5,869 nucleotides of DNA from Desulfobacteraceae bacterium (GCA_024225895.1 JAAEMC010000668.1:1-5869), one strand, 5' to 3'. Shown: positions 1-5,869, numbered from the stretch's first letter. Notes: generated by a model from the sequence alone, not told the origin. A program made the numbers and translations.

Positions 1-37
1 AGCCCCTGAATTAAAGGAGGCTTGCAGCTTTTTTTTT
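1..37 (+). terminator. Probable intrinsic terminator of an upstream gene, cut by the window edge
   Basis: An arm GGCTTGCAGC (19-28) runs straight into nine T residues (29-37). The window opens with AGCC (1-4), which pairs with GGCT (19-22), and CCT (5-7) can pair with AGG (15-17) with one bulged A. The remainder of the left arm (expected to read GCTGCA) would lie just before base 1. The visible half-hairpin plus T-run is what a rho-independent terminator for a + strand gene looks like. The missing arm is an inference. Confidence 0.6.
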
Positions 38-126
38 GCCCATAGAGCAGCTTAAATATTTTAAAAGCATCAAATTTCATTAAGATTTAATATCAGAAGG
101 TATTTTTATAATATTTTAATACTTAA

Positions 127-245
127 GGGATTTCCCAAAAATATGTTTTCGAAAAACAATATAAATAAATGGAATCGCTTAAAAGCATATCGATTTTGTA
201 TCAACCTAATTTCTATCCTTAAGGGGTAGAAATGGCTATGCGCTT
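127..245 (+). repeat. Copy 1 of a ~118-bp direct repeat flanking minCDE
   Basis: Aligned by eye with 2392-2508 in the same orientation, this segment shows about 17 mismatches and 2 single-base gaps over 119 columns, roughly 84% identity. Shared blocks include AAATAAATGGAATC, CTTAAAAGCA, ATCGATTT, ATCAACC, TTTCTATCCTT and TAGAAA. It contains short palindromes: TTTTCGAAAA (146-155), GCTTAAAAGC (177-186) and a 9-bp stem with 5-nt loop (210-232, arms TTTCTATCC and GGGTAGAAA's equivalent with one G-T pair). No terminal inverted repeats, target-site duplication or transposase fragment are evident. It may be a decayed mobile-element end, a short dispersed genomic repeat or a structured noncoding element; the sequence alone does not decide. 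Confidence 0.75.
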
Positions 246-337
246 ATCGGAACGTTATTACGGGATTTGCTATGAATTATGACGAGGCCTTTTCTTTGGA
301 CTCGTTTTCTTGCATCAGGGCTTATTTAAGATAACAT

Positions 338-366
338 TTGACACTCAAACTTTGATTCTCTATAGT
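338..366 (+). promoter_or_regulatory. Sigma-70-type promoter of the minCDE operon
   Basis: TTGACA at 338-343 is a perfect -35 hexamer. After a 17-bp spacer comes TATAGT at 361-366, five of six matches to the -10 consensus. Transcription would start near 373, giving a 5' leader of about 48 nt before the minC ATG. This is the best promoter-like sequence in the spacer and is correctly placed and oriented. Confidence 0.8.
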
Positions 367-420
367 CCACTGGACATTTTGTTGGTATTGAAAGTTACAC
401 TTGTTTGCTGATGAGTTGAA

Positions 421-1110
421 ATGATAGATTTTGAGCGGGTTGCACCGGTAAAGTTAAAAGGGGTTGGTGATGGTTTCTGGATTACGTTAGACCCTTCCTA
501 TCCAGAAGATCTTCTAAAATCAGAGATTAAAAAACTGTTTGAAAGGCTTAGTCACCTCGCGGTTAATGCTAATGTAGTTATAGATGTGGGTGATGCCAAA
601 GGCCAGGATCAGTTGGTTGTCAATATCTCAACCTATTTAAAAACTAAATTTGATGTTGGTAAAGTTTCCATCCCGTCTAAAAAACGATCTTCTCCTCTTG
701 AGCGGATCCGGCAGCGGGATCTTTCCAAAAGCTGGAAACATCATAAAAGCGATGTGCTGATGCTAAGAGGTAGGGTGCGGTCCGGACAGAAAATTCATGC
801 CAAAAAGCACATTGTTATTGCCGGTGATGTCAATCCGGGTTCTGAGATTTGCGGCGGAGGAGATGTGATTGTTCTGGGCAAGTTGGCTGGAAAGGTTCAT
901 GCCGGAATGCCGGACAGGAAAGATGCCATTATTTTTGCCCTTGAATTTAAACCCACTCTATTGAAAATCGGTACTCTGTCAGCTGTTGGGGTAGAGGGCG
1001 ATAGTAATCCCAAACCCTTATTTGCATCAATAGAAGAGGGCAAAATCGTTGTAAAGGATTATATGAAGGCCAATCCGTTTAAGAGAATTCCATGGCCTGA
1101 AGCAATTTAA
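421..1110 (+). CDS. minC: Septum site-determining protein MinC
   Basis: MinC is the division inhibitor of the Min system. Recruited to the membrane by MinD-ATP, it blocks FtsZ assembly away from midcell. The 229-residue product matches the family's usual length. Residues about 7-85 form the N-terminal FtsZ-inhibiting domain, starting with the typical beta-strand pattern VKLKG...GFWITL. A basic, variable linker (about 85-112) joins it to the C-terminal beta-helix dimerisation and MinD-binding domain. That domain carries RSGQ (120-123), the motif known to contact MinD, then GDVNPGSE (135-142), GGGD (145-148) and VLGKLAGKVHAG (151-162). ATG 421 is chosen because the family homology begins almost at once and an upstream ATG (411) hits a stop after one codon. 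The Shine-Dalgarno sequence is poor (only GATGAG, 409-414), so initiation may be modest. It is the first gene of minCDE, 25 bp before minD. Confidence 0.96.
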   Translation: MIDFERVAPVKLKGVGDGFWITLDPSYPEDLLKSEIKKLFERLSHLAVNANVVIDVGDAKGQDQLVVNISTYLKTKFDVGKVSIPSKKRSSPLERIRQRDLSKSWKHHKSDVLMLRGRVRSGQKIHAKKHIVIAGDVNPGSEICGGGDVIVLGKLAGKVHAGMPDRKDAIIFALEFKPTLLKIGTLSAVGVEGDSNPKPLFASIEEGKIVVKDYMKANPFKRIPWPEAI

Positions 1111-1125
1111 AATCAATGAAATAGC

Positions 1126-1130
1126 GAGGT
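1126..1130 (+). promoter_or_regulatory. Ribosome binding site fixing the TTG start of minD
   Basis: GAGGT (1126-1130) lies five bases before TTG 1136. There is no ATG or GTG in frame near this position, and the MinD family homology starts immediately after the TTG, so this site decides the start. Confidence 0.8.
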
Positions 1131-1135
1131 TAAAA

Positions 1136-1933
1136 TTGGACGGAAAAGTAATTGTTATAACATCTGGTAAAGGCGGTGTCGGTAAAACCACGGCAACGTC
1201 ATCCATTGGTGCTGCTCTGGCCTTAGAAGGCAACCGGGTTGTTATTGTGGATATGGATATTGGATTAAGAAATCTTGATGTTGTCATGGGCCTTGAAAAC
1301 AGAATTGTTTTTAATATTGTTGATCTGGTTAATGACCGGTGCAAAATCAGCCAGGCTGCCATCAGGGATAGAAGAATTGAAAATCTTTTTTTAATTCCAG
1401 CGTCCCAGAGCGATAATAAGGATGTTTTGACCACAGCCGGAGTTGAGCGTATTGCAAAACAGCTTAGAAAAGAGTTTGATTATGTGATCATGGATTCTCC
1501 TGCAGGAATTGAAAGAGGCTTTGAAAACTCAATTGTGGGTGCTACTGAAGCACTAGTTGTATGCACACCGGATGTATCTTCTGTAAGGGATGCAGACCGG
1601 GTTATTGGTTTGCTTTATTCAAGGTCATTGACACCCCGCTTGGTCGTCAACAGAATTGAGCCTGCCAGGGTTGCTAGGGGAGAGATGCTAAGCCATGAGG
1701 ATGTATTGGATGTCTTGTCCATCGATCTTGCCGGACTTGTGCCTCTGGATGAGAATGTGTTGATTTCTTCCAACACGGGAACGCCTCTGGTACTCCAAAA
1801 TGACTCAAAAGCGGGTCAGGCATTTAAGCGGATTGCCAAAAGACTGAATGGTGAAAGGGACCTGCCCATCCAAGTCCCGTCCGTTAGATCAAGTGTATGG
1901 ACAAAATTAACTAAATCATTCGGTTTTAAATAG
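1136..1933 (+). CDS. minD: Septum site-determining ATPase MinD
   Basis: MinD is a ParA/MinD-family P-loop ATPase that dimerises with ATP on the inner membrane, recruits MinC and is released by MinE-stimulated hydrolysis. The 265-residue protein is close to the usual ~270. It has the deviant Walker A motif GKGGVGKTT (11-19) with the signature lysine K12 and the P-loop lysine K17. The switch I segment VDMDIGLRNLDVVMG (38-52) follows, then Walker B/switch II VIMDSPAGIE (117-126) and the family motif SSVRDADRVIGLL (148-160). The C-terminal tail (about 251-265, ...SVWTKLTKSFGFK) alternates hydrophobic and basic residues, as expected for the amphipathic membrane-targeting helix. Translation starts at TTG with a well-placed GAGGT. 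It lies between minC and minE in one operon, 13 bp before minE. Neighbours and tail distinguish it from other ParA-like proteins. Confidence 0.98.
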   Translation: MDGKVIVITSGKGGVGKTTATSSIGAALALEGNRVVIVDMDIGLRNLDVVMGLENRIVFNIVDLVNDRCKISQAAIRDRRIENLFLIPASQSDNKDVLTTAGVERIAKQLRKEFDYVIMDSPAGIERGFENSIVGATEALVVCTPDVSSVRDADRVIGLLYSRSLTPRLVVNRIEPARVARGEMLSHEDVLDVLSIDLAGLVPLDENVLISSNTGTPLVLQNDSKAGQAFKRIAKRLNGERDLPIQVPSVRSSVWTKLTKSFGFK

Positions 1934-1939
1934 GAAGGA
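1932..1939 (+). promoter_or_regulatory. Ribosome binding site of minE overlapping the minD stop
   Basis: AGGAAGGA (1932-1939) overlaps the minD stop codon TAG (1931-1933) and lies seven bases before the minE ATG at 1947. It is the strongest Shine-Dalgarno sequence in the operon. This placement is typical of translational coupling between minD and minE, which is an inference. Confidence 0.75.
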
Positions 1940-1946
1940 TAAATTC

Positions 1947-2213
1947 ATGCTCAAAGCATTATTGGAAAAGTTCACCGGCCAGAAAAAAAGTAAGGATGCT
2001 GCCAAAAAAAGACTTCAGTTTTCATTGATCTATGACAAGCTTGAAATGAATGATACCACCTTGACAGACCTTCAAAATGATATTGTCAATGTCATTTCCA
2101 ATTATTTTGAAATTGATAAGGATTCTCTAGAGCTTAAAGTAAAAAGAGACCATGATGTCTCAGCACTGGTTTTCAACACCCCTATTCTGCATGTAAAAAG
2201 GAAACAAGCGTAA
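1947..2213 (+). CDS. minE: Cell division topological specificity factor MinE
   Basis: MinE binds membrane-bound MinD, stimulates its ATPase and displaces MinC, so that division inhibition is relieved at midcell. The 88-residue product has the family's standard length. Residues 1-9 (MLKALLEKF) form the hydrophobic/basic N-terminal membrane-targeting segment. Residues about 18-34 (AAKKRLQ...YDKLEM) match the MinD-contact region, which in Escherichia coli reads AKERLQ. Residues about 39-80 match the C-terminal topological-specificity dimerisation domain (LTDLQNDIVNVISNYFEID, then a DHDVSALVFNTPI strand). The last residues are basic (HVKRKQA). Sequence similarity to E. coli MinE is low overall, but the order of motifs and the position directly after minD make the call secure. 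It is the last gene of minCDE. Confidence 0.96.
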   Translation: MLKALLEKFTGQKKSKDAAKKRLQFSLIYDKLEMNDTTLTDLQNDIVNVISNYFEIDKDSLELKVKRDHDVSALVFNTPILHVKRKQA

Positions 2214-2637
2214 TCCCGAATAATTGAAGTCTATCTGTTGGTCAAGCCTTGTAAAAAGAATTCTATTTGCGAATTCTCAGATATATTGGCGGAGCAGGGA
2301 AACTCAACAGGATCAACTTAATCCACTCTTTCATTTGTTTTTAATACCTTGCTTATTTATTTTCTATATTCTCATTTCACTGGAACCTATAGTGATTTCC
2401 AAGAAGAGGTTTTCAAAAAACAATTAAAATAAATGGAATCACTTAAAAGCAAATCGATTTAGCATCAACCGATTTCTATCCTTGAAGTGTAGAAAAGGCT
2501 ATACGCTTGATTCATCAATGGCTGATGTGAGACCGCAATTTGGTTGGGTTTGTCCACCATGGTTGATTTTACATAACTTTGGGGATAACCAAGGGATTAC
2601 AATAATAAAAGGGTGTAAAAAGGGTATAAGAATGAAC
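2214..2637. other. Gene-free region downstream of minE
   Basis: About 424 bases lie between minE and the shared terminator. I see no convincing gene. A frame from TTG 2224 to 2427 translates to a low-complexity hydrophobic peptide with no Shine-Dalgarno sequence and no family resemblance. The region contains the second repeat copy (2392-2508). It also has a perfect 7-bp inverted repeat, AGAATTC (2257-2263) with GAATTCT (2271-2277), that lacks a T-run and so is not a terminator. No terminator is visible directly after minE, so the min transcript may extend to 2685. Confidence 0.65.
2392..2508 (+). repeat. Copy 2 of the ~118-bp direct repeat flanking minCDE
   Basis: This is the diverged partner of 127-245, same orientation, about 84% identical by manual alignment. 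Here the central palindrome is AAATCGATTT (2451-2460). The outer hairpin arms TTTCTA (2473-2478) and TAGAAA (2490-2495) are kept exactly, while the inner part of the stem is weakened by changes in the loop-proximal bases. Similarity stops abruptly at both ends. The substitutions between copies fall without codon periodicity, which argues against a coding repeat. Confidence 0.75.
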
Positions 2638-2685
2638 AAAAAAAGCTGTCCGGCTCTATAAAAAGAGAGCTGACAGCTTTTTTTT
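2638..2685. terminator. Bidirectional intrinsic terminator between minCDE and aspS
   Basis: A run of seven A (2638-2644) precedes GCTGTC (2645-2650), and GACAGC (2672-2677) precedes eight T (2678-2685). Inside the outer 6-bp stem, GCTCT (2653-2657) pairs with AGAGC (2666-2670), leaving a small internal loop and an 8-nt AT-rich apical loop. The A- and T-runs can extend the stem. Read on either strand the hairpin is followed by a U-tract. It can therefore end the min transcript (+) and the hisS-aspS transcript (-), starting about 21 bp beyond the aspS stop. Confidence 0.92.
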
Positions 2686-2698
2686 ATCTATATGAAAC

Positions 2699-4489
2699 TT
2701 ATTCTTCGATTTTAATCGTTTTGATGGCCAGCTCCTGAAGTTGCGTTGATGCGGCGTTGGACGGTGCATCTGTCAAAAGACAGGTGGCTTTCTGGGTCTT
2801 GGGAAAGGCAATGACATTTCTAATGGAATCCTCCTTGCACAAGATCATGATCAGCCGGTCCAAACCAAAGGCAATACCACCGTGGGGCGGGGCGCCTGAC
2901 GAGAGTGCCTCAAGGAGAAAACCAAATTTTTCATGGGCTTCTTTCTCATCAATGCCCAGGCAATTGAGCACTTTTTCCTGAAGCTTAGTGGAATGGATAC
3001 GGATGCTGCCGCCGCCAATCTCTATTCCGTTAAGAACAAGATCATAGGCCCGTGAATTGGCTTGAAGCGGATCGGTATCCAGCTTGTCAATGTCTTCTTC
3101 TTGGGGAGCTGTAAAAGGATGGTGCAATGCCTGATACCGTTTTTCGGTTTCATCATATTCAAACATGGGAAAATGAGTGACCCAGGTGAATTCAAACACA
3201 TCATCGGAAATCAGATTCAGCATCCTTCCCAGTTCATTTCTGAGCTGACCCAGGGCTTCATTGGTAATTTTGGCCTGGTCTGCCACAAAAAAGATGATAT
3301 CTCCAACTTCCATATCCAGGCGATTTCTTAAAGCATCTTTTTCCTCATCCGTAAAGAACTTGGCAATGGGAGACTGCCACTCACCGCCATCCTTGATTTT
3401 TATCCAGGCAAGGCCTTTAGCCCTGTAAACGGCTGCATAATCGGTCAGACCATCTATTTGTTTACGTGTAAAGGTGGCACACCCTTTGGCATTAATAGCC
3501 TTTACAAGCCCGCCTTTTTGAACCACACTGGCAAAGACTTTAAAGCTGGCCTTTTCCACGATATCGGATACATCGACAAGTTCCAGGCCGAACCTGAGAT
3601 CCGGCCGGTCAAGACCAAACCTTGAGATGGCCTCATCATATGTCATTTGGGGAAAAGGGGGTTCAAGATCAATATCCAGAACTGCTTTAAATATATTTTT
3701 GATCATGCCTTCGGCGATTTCCACGATCTGGGACTCATTGACAAAAGAAAGTTCCATATCAATCTGGGTGAATTCAGGCTGGCGGTCCGCCCGCAAGTCT
3801 TCATCCCTGAAACATCTGACAATCTGGTAATAGCGGTCAAAACCCGATATCATTAATAGTTGTTTAAAAAGCTGGGGAGATTGGGGAAGGGCATAAAACT
3901 GCCCCTGGTTTACTCTGGACGGCACCAGGTAATCCCGGGCCCCTTCAGGAGTGCTCTTGGTCAAAAACGGGGTTTCAATATCAATGAATCCATTGTTATC
4001 CAGATAATTGCGAATCGCCATACTGGCTTTATGTCTTGCCAAAATATTATTTTTAAGCTGGGGACGCCGCAAGTCCAGGTGCCGGTATTTAAGCCGGATG
4101 TTTTCAGATGCTTCCACCCGGTCTTCTATCTGGAATGCCGGGGTTTGTGCCTGTGAAAAAATACGAAGTTCTTCCACAAGGATCTCAACAGCACCGGTCA
4201 CCATGTTGGAATTGATCATATCATCGGGTCTTGCTTCAACTTTTCCTTTAATACCGAGAACATATTCATTCCTTATTTCCTGGGCTTTTCCATGGACAGC
4301 TTCAGAGACAGTTGGATTGAAAACCACCTGGGTAATGCCTTCCCTGTCCCTTAAATCAACAAAAATCACCCCCCCATGGTCGCGGCGGTGCTGAACCCAT
4401 CCCATGAGGACAACTTCCTGTCCAATATCTGTGTCTCTTAATTCAGAGCAATCATGTGTTCGTTTCATGTTCCCTAGTAAATCAGTCAC
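2699..4489 (-). CDS. aspS: Aspartyl-tRNA synthetase (AspRS), possibly non-discriminating
   Basis: This class IIb synthetase attaches aspartate to tRNA in the cytoplasm. The 596-residue length is normal for the bacterial type. Residues about 9-115 form the OB-fold anticodon-binding domain (GWVQHRRDHGG 30-40). The catalytic core follows, with TPEGARDYLVPSR (180-192), the ALPQSPQLFKQ block (200-210), motif 2 CFRDEDLRADRQPEFTQID (226-244, Arg228) and motif 3 GLDRLIM (542-548, Arg545). A bacterial GAD insertion lies about 305-430. His38 and Asp90 sit at the positions that influence tRNA-Asp versus tRNA-Asn choice. The start is GTG with AGGGG eight bases upstream. The ATG at codon 8 is an alternative, but its AGGGA lies too close. 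It is the second gene after hisS, 23 bp away, and ends at a strong terminator. Confidence 0.98.
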   Translation of the reverse strand: MTDLLGNMKRTHDCSELRDTDIGQEVVLMGWVQHRRDHGGVIFVDLRDREGITQVVFNPTVSEAVHGKAQEIRNEYVLGIKGKVEARPDDMINSNMVTGAVEILVEELRIFSQAQTPAFQIEDRVEASENIRLKYRHLDLRRPQLKNNILARHKASMAIRNYLDNNGFIDIETPFLTKSTPEGARDYLVPSRVNQGQFYALPQSPQLFKQLLMISGFDRYYQIVRCFRDEDLRADRQPEFTQIDMELSFVNESQIVEIAEGMIKNIFKAVLDIDLEPPFPQMTYDEAISRFGLDRPDLRFGLELVDVSDIVEKASFKVFASVVQKGGLVKAINAKGCATFTRKQIDGLTDYAAVYRAKGLAWIKIKDGGEWQSPIAKFFTDEEKDALRNRLDMEVGDIIFFVADQAKITNEALGQLRNELGRMLNLISDDVFEFTWVTHFPMFEYDETEKRYQALHHPFTAPQEEDIDKLDTDPLQANSRAYDLVLNGIEIGGGSIRIHSTKLQEKVLNCLGIDEKEAHEKFGFLLEALSSGAPPHGGIAFGLDRLIMILCKEDSIRNVIAFPKTQKATCLLTDAPSNAASTQLQELAIKTIKIEE

Positions 4490-4497
4490 GTGGTATT

Positions 4498-4502
4498 CCC
4501 CT
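4498..4502 (-). promoter_or_regulatory. Ribosome binding site supporting the GTG start of aspS
   Basis: Read on the - strand, AGGGG (4502-4498) is followed by eight bases and then GTG (4489-4487). The competing ATG at 4468-4466 has AGGGA only a few bases away, which is a worse spacing, so the GTG is preferred. Confidence 0.65.
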
Positions 4503-4512
4503 ATACATATGT

Positions 4513-5772
4513 TTATTGTTTTTTTAATATATTGATTAAATCAGCTAGCAGACTATCCCCATTGATTATTACCTGTTCTTTGGTTTCCATGTTCCTCAGG
4601 ATAAATGCATTTTCTTTAACTTCCTTGTCGCCTGCGATCAGGACATGTCCAGCATTAAGTTTGTTGGCTTTTTTCATAAGGCTTTTCAAGCTTTTACCCT
4701 GGAAATCGGTTTCAGATCTTAATCCGTTCTGATTAATATTGCAGGACCAGTGATAGGCCTTGTCCATGGCTTCATTTCCCATGGCGATAATAAAAAGATC
4801 AAGGCCGGGTTCCAAGGGCTCTATATTAAGCTGCTCCATGACTTCCACCAGGCGGTCAAATCCAATTGCAAAGCCGATAGCCGGGGTGTCCGGGCCGCCA
4901 AGTTCTTTAACCAGTTTGTCATAGCGCCCGCCGCCGGCCACCGCACTCTGGGCGCCTAAACTTGTGGTCTGGATTTCCCATGCCGTCCTGGTATAGTAAT
5001 CCAGTCCCCTGACAAGAGTCTTATTGACAATGAAATCCACATTTTGCTTTTCAAGAGTGGTTTTCACTATCTTAAAATGGTTGTCGCATTCGTCACAAAG
5101 GTTATCCAGAATTGCCGGAGCATTTTTTATGGCATCCTGGCATGTCTGGGCCTTGCAATCCAGGATCCTTAAAGGATTTTTAGACATTCGCCGCCGGCAG
5201 TTTTCGCACAATAGGTCTTTTTTGGCTTCAAGAAAATTCAAAAGAGTTTTCTGGTAAGCTGGGCGGCATTCAGGGCACCCCAAAGAGTTAATATGGGCGC
5301 TGAGACCCGTAAGTCCCAGGTTTTTAAACAAATTGTGCAAAAGATAAATCAGTTGGCTGTCAATATAAGCTGAAGCCACCCCGAATACTTCCACATCAAT
5401 CTGGTAAAATTGCCGGTATCTGCCTTTTTGGGGCCTCTCCCTTCTGAACATGGGACCGGTCATATAAAATTTTCTAATGGGGTTGTCTGCATACATTTTA
5501 TGTTGAATATAGGATCTGACAATAGAAGCTGTTGCTTCCGGCCGCAAGGTCAGTTTGTCTTTTTTCCTATCGTCAAAGGTATACATTTCCTTTTCAACAA
5601 TGTCTGTTGTTTCCCCAATACTTCTTGCAAAAAGCTCGGTTTTTTCCAAGACCGGGATACGGATTTCTTTAAAACCAAATGCTTCAAAAAGGCGGGATGC
5701 CTCTTTTTCCACTTTTTGCCATAACCCGATCCGGCCGGGCAGAATATCTCTAAAACCTCTTATGGTCTGCAT
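4513..5772 (-). CDS. hisS: Histidyl-tRNA synthetase (HisRS)
   Basis: This class IIa synthetase activates histidine and transfers it to tRNA-His in the cytoplasm. The 419 residues fit the usual ~420. Visible are the N-terminal RGFRDILP (5-12), motif 1 region RIPVLEKTELFARSIGETTD (38-57), LTLRPEATASIVRSYI (75-90) and motif 2 GPMFRRERPQKGRYRQFYQID (106-126). Next come the two histidine-binding signatures, LVRGLDYYTRTAWE (253-266, Arg255) and AVAGGGRYDKLV (277-288), and motif 3 AIGFAIGFDRL (298-308). A C-terminal anticodon-binding domain spans about 322-419. The insertion between motif 2 and the histidine signature has four cysteine pairs (166/169, 189/192, 206/211, 226/229). HisZ, the hisG-partner paralogue, is unlikely because all catalytic motifs are intact. 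ATG 5772 begins the conserved N-terminus, but its Shine-Dalgarno sequence is weak. It is the first gene of hisS-aspS. Confidence 0.98.
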   Translation of the reverse strand: MQTIRGFRDILPGRIGLWQKVEKEASRLFEAFGFKEIRIPVLEKTELFARSIGETTDIVEKEMYTFDDRKKDKLTLRPEATASIVRSYIQHKMYADNPIRKFYMTGPMFRRERPQKGRYRQFYQIDVEVFGVASAYIDSQLIYLLHNLFKNLGLTGLSAHINSLGCPECRPAYQKTLLNFLEAKKDLLCENCRRRMSKNPLRILDCKAQTCQDAIKNAPAILDNLCDECDNHFKIVKTTLEKQNVDFIVNKTLVRGLDYYTRTAWEIQTTSLGAQSAVAGGGRYDKLVKELGGPDTPAIGFAIGFDRLVEVMEQLNIEPLEPGLDLFIIAMGNEAMDKAYHWSCNINQNGLRSETDFQGKSLKSLMKKANKLNAGHVLIAGDKEVKENAFILRNMETKEQVIINGDSLLADLINILKKQ

Positions 5773-5825
5773 ATCTAATCTTCACTCAAATTTAATGTTC
5801 TGATCAAAAATAAATACAAACGTTC

Positions 5826-5855
5826 TTTATAGATTAAAATCAGTGTGCTCGTCAA
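5826..5855 (-). promoter_or_regulatory. Probable sigma-70-type promoter of hisS-aspS
   Basis: On the - strand TTGACG (5855-5850) matches five of six -35 bases. It is separated by 18 bp from TATAAA (5831-5826), five of six -10 bases. Transcription would start near 5819, leaving a leader of about 47 nt before the hisS ATG. No T-box-like or attenuator structure is visible in that short leader. Confidence 0.65.
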
Positions 5856-5869
5856 TATGTAAATAATCC

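Larger units (their letters stand above)
38..420. other. AT-rich intergenic spacer upstream of minC
   Basis: No credible coding region is seen on either strand. The spacer holds a diverged repeat unit (127-245) and the minC promoter (338-366), listed separately. Between them is a small inverted repeat, ACGAG (282-286) with CTCGT (301-305), too short to call a terminator or operator. A TATAAT hexamer at 107-112 lacks a matching -35 box. The remainder is AT-rich sequence in which I see nothing definite. Confidence 0.7.

Noticed and set aside
282..305. ACGAG/CTCGT inverted repeat upstream of the min promoter
   Set aside because: Five-base arms with a 14-base gap in AT-rich DNA are expected by chance. 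Nothing ties them to a regulator.
1027..1434. 135-codon frame antisense to the minC end and minD start
   Set aside because: It lies opposite two well-supported genes and has a low-complexity translation and no ribosome binding site. It is a shadow frame.
2257..2277. Perfect 7-bp inverted repeat with GAATTC arms as a minE terminator
   Set aside because: The stem is AT-rich, the loop is 7 nt and no T-run follows. GAATTC is self-complementary, so the pairing is partly trivial.
2224..2427. TTG-initiated 67-codon frame after minE with a hydrophobic stretch
   Set aside because: There is no Shine-Dalgarno sequence, no recognisable family and an AT-rich composition, and its end overlaps the noncoding repeat copy 2.
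2580..2588. TTATCCCCA on the - strand, one base from a DnaA box
   Set aside because: It is a single imperfect box without a cluster, dnaA/dnaN neighbours or an unwinding element, so there is no case for an origin.
2428..2661. Stop-free frame continuing through repeat copy 2 to the terminator
   Set aside because: In copy 1 the same frame is broken by a single-base indel and a stop. The differences between copies change amino acids at nearly every affected codon, so there is no sign of protein-level selection. No good start codon exists before 2518.
4008..4394. 128-codon + strand frame inside aspS
   Set aside because: It is antisense to the conserved AspRS anticodon-binding and core region, and its translation resembles no family. 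It is a shadow frame.

Overview
The window is a conserved housekeeping stretch of a bacterial chromosome. It holds two converging operons: minCDE on the + strand (division-site placement) and hisS-aspS on the - strand (two class II aminoacyl-tRNA synthetases). The protein sequences look deltaproteobacterial. The clues are an AspRS of the RRDHGG type, a HisRS with a cysteine-paired insertion, and a moderately AT-rich genome with very AT-rich spacers. I infer a sulfate reducer of the Desulfobacterales (Desulfobacter/Desulfobacula-like). This is a family-resemblance judgement that I could not test by search.

Layout. 1-37 is the tail of a probable terminator of whatever lies upstream. 38-420 is an AT-rich spacer with the first copy of a ~118-bp repeat (127-245) and, closer to minC, a near-consensus sigma-70 promoter (TTGACA-N17-TATAGT, 338-366). 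minC (421-1110), minD (1136-1933, TTG start) and minE (1947-2213) follow with gaps of 25 and 13 bp, so they are almost certainly one transcript. 2214-2637 has no recognisable gene but contains the second, diverged copy of the repeat (2392-2508) in the same orientation. A strong bidirectional terminator (2638-2685) separates the two operons. aspS (4489-2699) and hisS (5772-4513) are read from the - strand, 23 bp apart. A probable promoter lies at 5855-5826.

Function. MinD is a membrane-binding ATPase that recruits the FtsZ antagonist MinC, while MinE stimulates MinD ATPase activity. Together they keep Z-ring assembly away from the poles. HisRS and AspRS charge tRNAs for translation. The AspRS carries a His at the position associated with non-discriminating enzymes, so it may also charge tRNA-Asn in an indirect Asn-tRNA pathway.

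All five genes are intact, of normal length and with their key motifs present. I found no convincing new multi-gene system. The least explained item is the pair of direct repeats bracketing minCDE. Next are the long gene-free 3' region of the min transcript and the AspRS specificity question.
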